64,000 nt of DNA, taken from positions 1 to 64,000 of the IMG/VR virus record IMGVR_UViG_3300017917_000601. One strand, 5' to 3'. The stretch's first letter is position 1. Every line of letters starts with the position of its first letter. The notes under the pieces were generated by a model. The model made no database searches, was not told the DNA's origin, and was given only the letters and a program-made list of their open reading frames with translations. A program made the translations under genes and the position numbers. This document shows positions 1 through 6,928 of the stretch, piece after piece. Source of the DNA: a virus.

Positions 1-14
1 GGATCTGAGTACTG

Positions 15-22
15 TATTTATA
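15..22 (-). promoter_or_regulatory. T4-type late promoter
   Basis: The minus strand reads TATAAATA, the exact T4 late-promoter -10 consensus. It points out of the left edge, so it probably drives the next minus-strand gene, which lies outside the window. It sits just past a cluster of small hairpins. Confidence 0.55.
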
Positions 23-30
23 GGCTAGCT

Positions 31-131
31 GTTCGCGGAACGCTAGTTCGCGTTTTACCGCTTGCCGCTTCGCGGATTTGTAATTTTACCGCGCTTCGCG
101 ATTGTCAGAATCTGCCGTGTCCGCTTCGCGG
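31..131. repeat. cluster of short GC-rich hairpins (GCGAAGC repeats)
   Basis: On the minus strand GCGAAGC occurs three times (plus-strand positions 67-73, 93-99 and 123-129), flanked by C/G pairs that make 4-bp stems. A fourth hairpin lies at 34-52: seven pairs, one bulged G and a GCTA loop. GCGAAGC is known as an exceptionally stable DNA mini-hairpin. Two copies lie inside the 3' end of the GNAT-like gene and are read in the same frame as Arg-Glu-Ala. The GC content contrasts with the AT-rich surroundings, and no T-run follows, so a standard terminator is unlikely. Confidence 0.7.
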
Positions 132-571
132 TAGTAGTACTCGTAGTTGACCGAGGTTTCATTCTCACGACGTACACGAGCACCGTTCTTTAGGTGGAAT
201 CTGCGGGCCATTTCTGTTTGGGGACTTAGCGTTACAATACCCTTGATGTTTTGGTATTCTGCACGTAGCCAGTTTGCAGCCTCTTTTAGTAACTGTTGAC
301 CTGCACCAGGGCTATAACTCCAAATAGTGTAGAATACTGCTACATCCTTGTCGTGTGGCATGTCTTTGAGGTCTTGCTCAGTTGAGGGAACGTCTTTGAG
401 CCACTGCATACAGGTCACAGCTAGGATTTGATCTTCGGCTTTGAGCATCAGTATCTCTGCGGCTTCATTGATACGCTGTTCCAAGGGAATGTGCGGACGA
501 ACTGGGTCGTCTTTGATTTTATCCACTAATGGATCGTCGAGTGTGCGTAAGTGATAGAGTTCCATGGCCAT
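86..571 (-). CDS. GNAT-like acetyltransferase (putative)
   Basis: This is a 161-aa protein whose middle and C-terminal parts look like a GNAT fold. SPGAGQQLL (about residues 87-95) resembles the acetyl-CoA pyrophosphate loop, and it is followed by an amphipathic helix and a segment with SPQTEMARRFHLKNGA, typical of the last GNAT strand and helix. The substrate is unknown. AGGG lies 4 nt before the ATG at 571 and 10 nt before a second ATG at 565, so either start is possible. The last residues (YYREADTADSDNREAR) are partly encoded by GC-rich hairpin repeats, suggesting that the tail grew by repeat insertion. It follows gp41 and has its own late-type promoter at 591-598. Confidence 0.5.
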   Translation of the reverse strand: MAMELYHLRTLDDPLVDKIKDDPVRPHIPLEQRINEAAEILMLKAEDQILAVTCMQWLKDVPSTEQDLKDMPHDKDVAVFYTIWSYSPGAGQQLLKEAANWLRAEYQNIKGIVTLSPQTEMARRFHLKNGARVRRENETSVNYEYYYREADTADSDNREAR

Positions 572-578
572 TTTCCCT

Positions 579-626
579 GAGTTATATGCGTATTTATTAT
601 TTTAACATAAAACACGCATATTACTC
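579..626. promoter_or_regulatory. long inverted repeat spanning the gp41 stop codon
   Basis: Arms 579-591 and 614-626 pair over 12 positions with one internal T-T mismatch and a 22-nt AT-rich loop. The right arm contains the gp41 stop codon and the loop contains the AATAAATA promoter motif. Neither strand has a T-run after the stem, so this is probably an RNA-processing, 3'-end stability or regulatory structure and not a simple terminator. Confidence 0.55.
591..598 (-). promoter_or_regulatory. T4-type late promoter for the GNAT-like gene
   Basis: The minus strand reads AATAAATA, one mismatch from TATAAATA, about 20 nt before the ATG at 571. The predicted transcript would include the AGGG ribosome-binding site. 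Confidence 0.4.
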
Positions 627-2054
627 AAGGTCATCGCCCGGCAGGTTGTTCAAAAGTTCACGTAGCTTGCTGGATTCCACTTTGGCAGTTACTTTGGGCA
701 CTGCCGCACCTAACACTGGGCTGATTTCGCCAGTTGAGCTGTCCACAACAGTTTGACGCTGTTTAATCTGATTCAGTAGGCTAGTACCGGCGCTGGCTGA
801 GCCCGATCCATAACCATCTTCTTCAGCTAGGTCTGTGATGCGCAGGCTGTCAATGTTAAACTCTAGATCAATCTTCTGTCCAACACCACTGCTAGAACGT
901 GTCTTCATCAACTGAATTTGATAGCGGCCACGCTCACGCATAGCACGGCTAGTAAAGATACCAAACACGTTATCTGCTGTTTGAATCTTACTCAAACCGC
1001 CCGAAATGTGACTGTGATCAAATTCAACTTCTTCAACAGCACCTCGGTTTAACTGTGCGGCTGTTACGCAGATACAGTTCTTTTCCATGGCTAGATTACG
1101 CAATTCTTCTGACACATACTTGTCCTTGACGAACAGATTTTCTGCTGAAATCTTCTTGCCAATAGGCATCAACAAGTCCAAGTAGTCTACTAGCAGTACG
1201 TCTACTTTACGATCCATCTTGATTTCATACTCTTTCATGTATGAACGTAGATCGTTTACAGTCTTACCACTTGGCATATATTTGACCTGGAACTGTCCAC
1301 TCTTCTTGCCAATCATCTTAACCTTCATCTCAACGTCATCAATGTTCTTGAAAACGTCCTTGGTTGGCATGCCTGTAAGCATAGCATCCATACGCATACT
1401 CACTAGTTCTTCACTAAGTTCAAGACTTAGATAAACAACGTTCAAGCCCTGTAATGCCCAGTTCAAGCCCAAGTTTGCTAAGAATAGCGATTTACCTGCA
1501 CCAGATCCACCTGCAAAGATGTTTAGTTCACCTCTGTTCATTCCCCCAAACAGTTTGTCGTCGATAGCCTTCCAGCCTGTTGAAATCTGGCCGTTCTTGT
1601 CCTTGATCTTCATTAGGCGTTCACGTGGGCTGGCAAAGTAGTCTGTGCCCATGTCTTTCTGTAGACCAATCTGTACAGCTTTTTTGATTTTTTCTTCTAC
1701 TGAACCATACTCACCTTTTTCCAGCATGTCAGCTGATTCAAGAATAGCACGTTCTAATCCCTTGTGACGAGTAAATGTTTCGAAGTCGTTGAGCAACCAG
1801 TCATAGTGTTCTTCGCGTAGAGCACTGGGCACCTTAAAGTCAGCACCAGTGGCCGCATTAACGATTGTTTCTGTGGGAACTACGTTATGCTCTTTAACAT
1901 AGTTGTTGATAAACTCTGCGGCTGTCTGTAGTTTGCGATCAAATAGCGTGTGATCAAAAATTGCCTGACAGCGACTAAATGTTGCGGCATCAGCCAGCAT
2001 CATTTCCAAATAAACTTTTTGAATATCGTATCCGTAGTCTGTGTTCTGTTTCAT
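621..2054 (-). CDS. gp41: replicative DNA helicase (DnaB-like, T4 gp41)
   Basis: This 477-aa protein is a hexameric 5'-3' replicative helicase of the DnaB/gp41 family that would unwind the fork with the gp61 primase, encoded two genes upstream. Residues 1-150 form a helical N-terminal region. A RecA-like ATPase follows, with Walker A GGSGAGKS near residue 180 and Walker B VDVLLVDYLDLL near 285. GGLSKIQTADNVFGI and the Arg-rich strand RGRYQIQLMKTRSS (about residue 390) match DnaB motifs 3 and 4. The length equals T4 gp41 (about 475). A perfect TATAAT lies 6 nt before the ATG, with no ribosome-binding site visible. Confidence 0.93.
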   Translation of the reverse strand: MKQNTDYGYDIQKVYLEMMLADAATFSRCQAIFDHTLFDRKLQTAAEFINNYVKEHNVVPTETIVNAATGADFKVPSALREEHYDWLLNDFETFTRHKGLERAILESADMLEKGEYGSVEEKIKKAVQIGLQKDMGTDYFASPRERLMKIKDKNGQISTGWKAIDDKLFGGMNRGELNIFAGGSGAGKSLFLANLGLNWALQGLNVVYLSLELSEELVSMRMDAMLTGMPTKDVFKNIDDVEMKVKMIGKKSGQFQVKYMPSGKTVNDLRSYMKEYEIKMDRKVDVLLVDYLDLLMPIGKKISAENLFVKDKYVSEELRNLAMEKNCICVTAAQLNRGAVEEVEFDHSHISGGLSKIQTADNVFGIFTSRAMRERGRYQIQLMKTRSSSGVGQKIDLEFNIDSLRITDLAEEDGYGSGSASAGTSLLNQIKQRQTVVDSSTGEISPVLGAAVPKVTAKVESSKLRELLNNLPGDDLE

Positions 2055-2060
2055 CTGTAT

Positions 2061-2066
2061 ATTATA
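2061..2066 (-). promoter_or_regulatory. sigma70-type -10 box for gp41
   Basis: The minus strand reads TATAAT, ending 6 nt before the gp41 ATG. No convincing -35 box is visible 16-18 nt upstream, so it is either a weak or activator-dependent (middle) promoter or chance. A start at the usual distance would fall on or next to the ATG. Confidence 0.4.
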
Positions 2067-2073
2067 CTATCTC

Positions 2074-3531
2074 TCAATTGAAAACTCTAACTTTATGTTG
2101 CCGTTCAAATTGTCTTGCATCTGCTAGATCATTTACCATTGGCAGTCCTTTGATGTTCAAACTGGTGTTTAGTAACATAGGACAGCCACTGCGAACTCGC
2201 CATTGTTCCAGTAGATCGTGTAGCTGTGGATTGTCTTCTTTTGATACTACCTGTACGCGACTAGTACCATCTTGATGCACAATACCGGGATATGTATTGG
2301 GTGTTTTACATCTAACTGCGTACTGCATGTATCTATGATCGCCAACTAGATCAAAATATCTGTGAGCTTGTTCTGCTGTGATTACAGGAGCAAATGGTCT
2401 AAAATCTTGGCGCTGTTTAATTTTATTGACGATCTGTTTGATATTGCTACCCCGGGGATCTGCTAATAAACTTCTATTGCCCAACGCTCTAGGACCAAAC
2501 TCAGCAGGGCCACGAGCAACACCACAGATATGATGTTCAAGTAGCCAGTCTACAATCTCAGTGTTTGTGTTTCTATAGCCCATGTCGTAGCCTAGATACG
2601 GACCAGTCCATTCTATATGTTGGTTAGTGTGTGCCAGTACAGCACCAACACTAGACCCAGCATCGCCTGGATTAGGCATAATCCAAACGCTGTCAAAGTA
2701 TTTGTGTGCTAGATGGTTAGCACTACAGTTAAGAGCGCAACCTCCCATCAACACTAGGTTCTTCATGCCTGTTAGTGTTCTAGCACGATCTAGGGCATGT
2801 TCAAACATTGTTTCGTAGATAAACTGTGTTGCGGCTGCCAGATCAAAGTAATCTGATACTGGTATTTCGCCTGAACGCCAATCCATACATCCGCGATGTA
2901 AATTTTTTGTAAATTTAAAGCCTGCAGGATCTTTGACAAAGTATTCCATCATTTCTTGGAAGTATTTGAACTTGTCTCCGTATGCGGACATGCCCATTAG
3001 AATGTATTCATCTTCTAAAGGTTTAAGGCTTAGGCGTTGTGTCATGGCACTATAGAACAGGCCGATGCTATTTGGATACCACTTGCTGTAGACTTTCTTT
3101 AGACGATTGCCTTCAGCAGACCAAATAGTCAGTGTTTCAAATTCGCCAATTGCATCTATAACCAACACTGCGGCTTGATCAAATTTACTGGTAAAATAGC
3201 CTGCTGCCGCATGACTTCTGTGATGCGTAGTCTGTACTACAGGTGCATTGATTTCGTATCTAGCTAGATATATGTCTAGATTGTTATCACGAAGTTTTAG
3301 ACCCTGGCCTGCATATAGTTGTCTAAGTGTTTTTAGTCTAGTGTTTTCGTACCAATAGACCTGTTCAGGCTGACCAAAGTGTTTGGCGTAAGCAACTAGT
3401 TCTCGGCAGAGGTCTCGATCATTCTTTTGCTTGCTGAACCGTTCACTGTGGCTGGCAAACACCAGTTGGTTATCATCGAATACAGCCAGTGCCGCATCGT
3501 GGCTGTTAGCACTAATTCCCCATTTAATCAT
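2074..3531 (-). CDS. carbamoyltransferase (NodU/TobZ family)
   Basis: This 485-aa enzyme is of the family that transfers a carbamoyl group from carbamoyl phosphate, via carbamoyl-adenylate, to a hydroxyl of a sugar or nucleoside. The N-terminal ASKHA-type fold starts with GISANSHDAALAVF and has the His-rich metal/nucleotide motif HHRSHAAAGY (about 102-111) and the phosphate-binding VLVIDAIGE. The C-terminal domain has the family signature FGPRALGNRSLLADPR (about 345-360). At 485 aa it is shorter than the usual 550-600. Its ATG overlaps the stop of the preceding 38-aa gene as ATGA, so it belongs to the primase-helicase operon. The acceptor is unknown; phage DNA, a nucleotide or a host glycan are all possible. 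Confidence 0.88.
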   Translation of the reverse strand: MIKWGISANSHDAALAVFDDNQLVFASHSERFSKQKNDRDLCRELVAYAKHFGQPEQVYWYENTRLKTLRQLYAGQGLKLRDNNLDIYLARYEINAPVVQTTHHRSHAAAGYFTSKFDQAAVLVIDAIGEFETLTIWSAEGNRLKKVYSKWYPNSIGLFYSAMTQRLSLKPLEDEYILMGMSAYGDKFKYFQEMMEYFVKDPAGFKFTKNLHRGCMDWRSGEIPVSDYFDLAAATQFIYETMFEHALDRARTLTGMKNLVLMGGCALNCSANHLAHKYFDSVWIMPNPGDAGSSVGAVLAHTNQHIEWTGPYLGYDMGYRNTNTEIVDWLLEHHICGVARGPAEFGPRALGNRSLLADPRGSNIKQIVNKIKQRQDFRPFAPVITAEQAHRYFDLVGDHRYMQYAVRCKTPNTYPGIVHQDGTSRVQVVSKEDNPQLHDLLEQWRVRSGCPMLLNTSLNIKGLPMVNDLADARQFERQHKVRVFN

Positions 3532-3644
3532 TTGTAGATAAAAGGATCCCGTTTGCGTAGCTCTTCTAGTCTTTTTTTAACTAGTCTACGTGTTCGAATA
3601 TAACCAATGGGGTTTTTAATAAAGTTCCAAAGTTTATGTAGCAT
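3528..3644 (-). CDS. small basic protein (38 aa), unknown
   Basis: This 38-aa frame starts at the ATG at 3644, overlaps the primase 3' end by 11 nt, and ends in a TGA that shares ATGA with the carbamoyltransferase start. That stop/start coupling on both sides, and the otherwise unexplained gap between two tightly packed genes, are the evidence that it is real. The product is strongly basic, with an N-terminal aromatic/hydrophobic stretch (MLHKLWNFIKNPIGY) followed by an Arg/Lys-rich helix (RRLVKKRLEELRKR). It could bind nucleic acid or membrane, or act mainly as a coupling leader. No family is recognised. Confidence 0.6.
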   Translation of the reverse strand: MLHKLWNFIKNPIGYIRTRRLVKKRLEELRKRDPFIYK

Positions 3645-4638
3645 CTGTTTCCTTAAACCATTTTTTGGCCTTTAACTGTATCTTAAGACTGTTTGACTCT
3701 GTGGCTTCTATGATCATCCATAGTGTAGCCAGTCTCCCTAACTTTCTTACAGCGTCATTGACGTCTTTTACACCGTCTGGCCAGTCTGGCATACTTACCG
3801 ACCAGCCATATTCGATTGCTTGTTCAACTGTTCTTGGACCTTCGTGATCTCTGTCAGGCACAAGTATAATTTCTTTACCTAGTTGTTTTAACAGCCAGTT
3901 TTGACTGTCTTTGATCTCAGCACCAAGTAACGCACATCCATCAATACTTAGCGCATCAAATGGACCTTCACAGACGATCACGAATTTTCGATTATAAGAC
4001 TGTCTGTCTAAGTTAAACACATATCCAGGTTGCTGTTCACTGATGTATTTGGGTTTTGCATCGTTGATAGCTCTAGCGGTGTATCCCACACAGACTCCGT
4101 CTTTATAAAACGGGATTATCACACGATTTTTAAATCCAATCTTATTAGTCCAATAATACGGATAACCGTAAGGATCTAAACTTCTGTTGTTTCTTAGATA
4201 ACAGAAAACATTTATTAGTTCCTGATCTGTGTTTTCCCAACCCTGTAACTCGATCCAAGTGCTCCACTCTTCTAAACTTTTTGCATCCATAGGTAATGCA
4301 CGTTCTTCAAATTTAGGAACTACTTGTCTTACTTGTGTGTTTGAGTTTTCGTTTAGTCTTAGAGCTTCTAGTCTAAGCTGACTGATAATGTCGTCTGGGA
4401 TATTCAGCAAGCGCATGAGCTTGCTCATTTTTTGACTTACAGTCCTACCGGGTTGCCAACTAGCTTTGAATCCACAGTTAAAACAGTGATAAGATAAGGC
4501 TTCGTCGCCGTTTTTAATAAAGCCGCCACGTTGCCTCTTGTCATTACAACAAGGTGCGTTAAAACTTATCCATCCGCTTGGAGTTTGTTTGCGTTTAGCA
4601 GGAAGGTAAGATAAGATTGTGTCTGCTATGAAGCCCAT
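3634..4638 (-). CDS. gp61: DNA primase (T4 gp61-like)
   Basis: This 334-aa DnaG-type primase makes RNA primers for lagging-strand synthesis together with gp41. An N-terminal zinc-binding domain (about residues 25-60) has CC and CFNC cysteine pairs and YHCFNCGFKASW. A Toprim domain follows, with IVCEGPFDALSIDG (about 217-230; catalytic Glu) and ILVPDRDHEG (about 254-263; metal-binding Asp pair). The length matches T4 gp61 (342). A TTGACA-N18-TATAAT promoter overlaps the end of the upstream gene and its -10 box ends 5 nt before this ATG. There is no ribosome-binding site, so the mRNA may be leaderless. Confidence 0.88.
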   Translation of the reverse strand: MGFIADTILSYLPAKRKQTPSGWISFNAPCCNDKRQRGGFIKNGDEALSYHCFNCGFKASWQPGRTVSQKMSKLMRLLNIPDDIISQLRLEALRLNENSNTQVRQVVPKFEERALPMDAKSLEEWSTWIELQGWENTDQELINVFCYLRNNRSLDPYGYPYYWTNKIGFKNRVIIPFYKDGVCVGYTARAINDAKPKYISEQQPGYVFNLDRQSYNRKFVIVCEGPFDALSIDGCALLGAEIKDSQNWLLKQLGKEIILVPDRDHEGPRTVEQAIEYGWSVSMPDWPDGVKDVNDAVRKLGRLATLWMIIEATESNSLKIQLKAKKWFKETDAT

Positions 4639-4643
4639 AGCAT

Positions 4644-4673
4644 ATTATACTTAACTTACAGTGATTTTGTCAA
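4644..4673 (-). promoter_or_regulatory. consensus sigma70 promoter for primase
   Basis: On the minus strand TTGACA (4673-4668) is followed by an 18-nt spacer and TATAAT (4649-4644). This matches the bacterial housekeeping consensus exactly. The expected start site is 6-8 nt after the -10, at or next to the primase ATG at 4638. It lies over the 3' end of the 368-aa virion gene. Confidence 0.75.
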
Positions 4674-5757
4674 CACTTCCGGTAATATTCTTTCCAGAAA
4701 CAATGTATGTGCCAGTTCCAGAAATTGCTGTGCCAGACCATGATACAGCTGATACTGAGCTTACAGAGTAGCTCGAAGGATAATTGCTAGACTGTCCATC
4801 AACTGCTGTAACTGTAATAATCAAATCATGTGTTACATTGGCTCCGCCAACTTCACTGCCAAACACTTTAATTTGGCTACCAACAGCGTACCCAGTTCCG
4901 CCTGTTCGAACTTTAACATCATAGGATCCGTTATTGTTAGTAACAGTGAACTGAGCACCTACACCATTGGCTTTAGGTGTAGTGTATGCAATTCTAAAAT
5001 ATTTAAAATCACCAACGGGTATATTTGTGTTGGCGTTTACGTCAGGAGTCCAAGTACCAGTAAAGTCTGTAAATGTTTGACTGTCAATAATAGTTGAGCC
5101 CTTCCATGCTTCGGCATTAAGCGTACTTTGTTTAGTAGCTTGTAACCAAATTGATCCAGTAAAGCCGGACATATTAACTGCAAAAGAATGACTAGCTGTA
5201 GGTATTGCTTCGTAATAGGTTACAGGGATAGCACTTGAACGATATGTAGGAATACCAGACAAATCAATTTCAGCTGTAAAGTCTGTAAACTCCCTAGAGC
5301 CACGCACCGTAGGAACGGCATCGCCTACTAGTTCTAAAACGCCAACTGCACCAAATCGTGTGTCAGCATACAGTATTGTGTCAGCACCGTTCTTAAGACA
5401 GGTAACGCTATATTTTAGATATTGTGGGGACAAACTTGCAAGATCGGTATCAGGAATAGTTACTGTTGCTAGGCCTTTGCCTGTAGTTGTTTGATTAGCG
5501 GCAGGTGTAACTGTATAAGGACTGTTTGGGAGTTTTTTGCCACTAGCATCCATAACGTTCATGCGAAGGTTAGTTAATGCGGTGAGGTCGATACGCTTTT
5601 GGTCGGCGTTCTTGATATCGAACTCTATAAGATTATCGATACCTTTATAAATTTTTAAATTTCTCTGATACACGTTAGTAAACTCCACGTTGAAAGTAGC
5701 CACATCTGCTAATAGCTCGATTCTATTTGGATATAAATATTGTGAGATTTTTTGCAT
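4651..5757 (-). CDS. probable virion (baseplate or fibre-associated) structural protein
   Basis: This 368-aa beta-rich protein is low in Cys and has no catalytic motif. The N-terminal 130 residues (IYKGIDNLIEFDIKNADQKR... then NLRMNVMDASGKK) resemble the small beta-sandwich found at the N-terminus of phage baseplate/fibre proteins (BppU-like). The rest is Ser/Thr/Gly-rich, including FTVTNNNGSYDVKVRTGG and GYAVGSQIKVFGSEVGG. The latter is close to a motif in the giant fibre protein at 45.6-54.7 kb (GYALNDKIKILGTALGG), which ties it to the tail. A late promoter CATAAATA and an AAGGACA ribosome-binding site precede the ATG. The specific role is not known. Confidence 0.6.
   Translation of the reverse strand: MQKISQYLYPNRIELLADVATFNVEFTNVYQRNLKIYKGIDNLIEFDIKNADQKRIDLTALTNLRMNVMDASGKKLPNSPYTVTPAANQTTTGKGLATVTIPDTDLASLSPQYLKYSVTCLKNGADTILYADTRFGAVGVLELVGDAVPTVRGSREFTDFTAEIDLSGIPTYRSSAIPVTYYEAIPTASHSFAVNMSGFTGSIWLQATKQSTLNAEAWKGSTIIDSQTFTDFTGTWTPDVNANTNIPVGDFKYFRIAYTTPKANGVGAQFTVTNNNGSYDVKVRTGGTGYAVGSQIKVFGSEVGGANVTHDLIITVTAVDGQSSNYPSSYSVSSVSAVSWSGTAISGTGTYIVSGKNITGSVDKITVS
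5732..5739 (+). promoter_or_regulatory. T4-type late promoter (plus strand)
   Basis: An exact TATAAATA 45 nt upstream of the ATG at 5785. It lies inside the 5' end of the divergent 368-aa gene and would transcribe the lone plus-strand gene. Confidence 0.5.
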
Positions 5758-5779
5758 ATTGGCATTTGTCCTTATACTA

Positions 5780-5787
5780 TATTTATG
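5780..5787 (-). promoter_or_regulatory. T4-type late promoter for the 368-aa gene
   Basis: The minus strand reads CATAAATA, followed by TAGTATAAGGACA, so the transcript would carry the AAGGACA ribosome-binding site of the gene starting at 5757. The motif physically overlaps the ATG of the divergent gene at 5785. Confidence 0.6.
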
Positions 5788-6159
5788 GCAAAATTAAGAG
5801 ATAACATAGAACAGAACCTACCATTTATAAGCGTTTTAAACTACGGCGAGGAAGAGTACGTAGGCATTATTATCAATCAAGACCAGTATGTTACTAGTTT
5901 TTACGATTTGAACGCAATAAAAACTACCGAAGAAAAGACGCTATTCTTAGAAATAGGCGAAACTTGGTGGTGGGAAAGTAATCGTCAGTTTCCTATTAAC
6001 ATTATCTGTAGAGATCAAATACAGCCCTTTGCCTATGCTATTAAAACCTTTAACAGCAAAGATGTGCGTATTATTTTAGGTCCAGTAGTTAACCTTATGA
6101 ACTTAACTATGAAACGAGTTAAACGTAAGAGCGTCCAACTAGTAAGAAAAACTCGTTAA
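5785..6159 (+). CDS. conserved phage-type protein of unknown function (124 aa)
   Basis: A 124-aa protein starting MAKLRDNIEQNLPF; an upstream in-frame ATG at 5752 would lie inside the opposing gene and its promoter region, so the inner start is preferred. It has acidic and aromatic clusters (FLEIGETWWWESNRQFP) and a Lys/Arg-rich C-terminus (RVKRKSVQLVRKTR). No family is recognised. It is a single plus-strand gene between two minus-strand blocks. Its stop overlaps the stop of the mini-DnaE gene through a shared TTAA. A late promoter at 5732-5739 suggests late expression. Confidence 0.65.
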   Translation: MAKLRDNIEQNLPFISVLNYGEEEYVGIIINQDQYVTSFYDLNAIKTTEEKTLFLEIGETWWWESNRQFPINIICRDQIQPFAYAIKTFNSKDVRIILGPVVNLMNLTMKRVKRKSVQLVRKTR

Positions 6160-6737
6160 TTATACCCGTAGCTAATCTGCTCACAGATTAAATTCATCTG
6201 TACTACAATCACATGTGCATACGCTACCGCATGTGCTTTCTTAAAGTAGTACTCACCGTTCGTCGGCTTCTCCCAAATCGTCTGCCCAATCTCTGTCCAA
6301 GTCTTCCCAACTAGATGTCTCTTTGCTGGGCGGATTAAAGCGAGACACATTGCCAATTCTTCTATAGAACTTGGCTTCATCTGTTTCAATAAGCTCCCAT
6401 GCCCATTTACGTGGAATAGTAAATCCGTGAAATCGTCTTGAAGTAGTAGATCCCATAGTGGTTCCGTATTCATTAGTTGTAGTAGATGCTCTCTACTCTT
6501 TACACCTTCATATACACTTACATTTAAGAAGTCAATCTTAAAATAACCTCTAGCTTCTGCTTCATTATAATCTATTGTACTTAATCCAGTGATAGGATTG
6601 TACGGGATAGAAGTACAATATATGCCGGTATTGTGCTTTTTAAAAGTTCCATTGTCCTCTTTAATAGCCGCAGTGACATGCTCAAAATGTTCGAGTGCCT
6701 TGTTTCTATCAGCAAAGTCAATATCAATATCTGGCAT
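6156..6737 (-). CDS. miniature DnaE/PolC-like DNA polymerase III alpha fragment
   Basis: This 193-aa protein matches, in order, several palm-region motifs of bacterial DNA polymerase III alpha by eye. PDIDIDF at residues 2-8 corresponds to the catalytic double-Asp motif (E. coli PDFDVDF). HNTGIY (35-40) corresponds to the HAGG region. YFKIDFLNV (65-73) corresponds to VKFDFLGL with the third catalytic Asp. MKPSSIEELAMCLALIRPAK (120-139) corresponds to LQPD.FEDMIALVALFRPGP. FKKAHAVAYAHVIVVQMNL (165-183) corresponds to NKSHSAAYALVSYQ. It lacks the PHP domain, most of the fingers, the beta-binding and the OB domains (full DnaE is about 1160 aa). TAATG coupling to the upstream 63-aa gene supports the start. 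Whether it polymerises DNA or interferes with the host enzyme is unknown. Confidence 0.72.
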   Translation of the reverse strand: MPDIDIDFADRNKALEHFEHVTAAIKEDNGTFKKHNTGIYCTSIPYNPITGLSTIDYNEAEARGYFKIDFLNVSVYEGVKSREHLLQLMNTEPLWDLLLQDDFTDLLFHVNGHGSLLKQMKPSSIEELAMCLALIRPAKRHLVGKTWTEIGQTIWEKPTNGEYYFKKAHAVAYAHVIVVQMNLICEQISYGYN

Positions 6738-6928
6738 TAGTGTTGTGTCCCTGATTCAAATAACATTAACGGAAGTGTTTCGGTAAGATAGTCTGCATAC
6801 TGTTCTGCATGTTCAATGTCATCAAATCCTGTAAATTTTACATAGACTGAGTTATCTTCCTCAACTACAATAACTTGTAGACCTAGTTCTGTTGCATCTG
6901 GGTTGGGGTTTACGTGATTAGGGTTCAT
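6737..6928 (-). CDS. small acidic protein (63 aa), unknown
   Basis: A 63-aa acidic protein with one probable beta-beta-alpha unit (LQVIVVEEDNSVYVKFTGF then DIEHAEQYADYL). It is locked into the operon by ATGA overlap with the upstream zinc-finger gene and TAATG overlap with the downstream mini-DnaE gene, so it may be translated in fixed ratio with them. No family is recognised. A partner or regulatory role for the mini-DnaE is only inference from position. Confidence 0.6.
   Translation of the reverse strand: MNPNHVNPNPDATELGLQVIVVEEDNSVYVKFTGFDDIEHAEQYADYLTETLPLMLFESGTQH

Noticed and set aside
6253-6456. 67-codon minus-strand frame inside the mini-DnaE gene
   Set aside because: It lies in another frame over conserved polymerase-like motifs and is not linked to neighbours by overlap.
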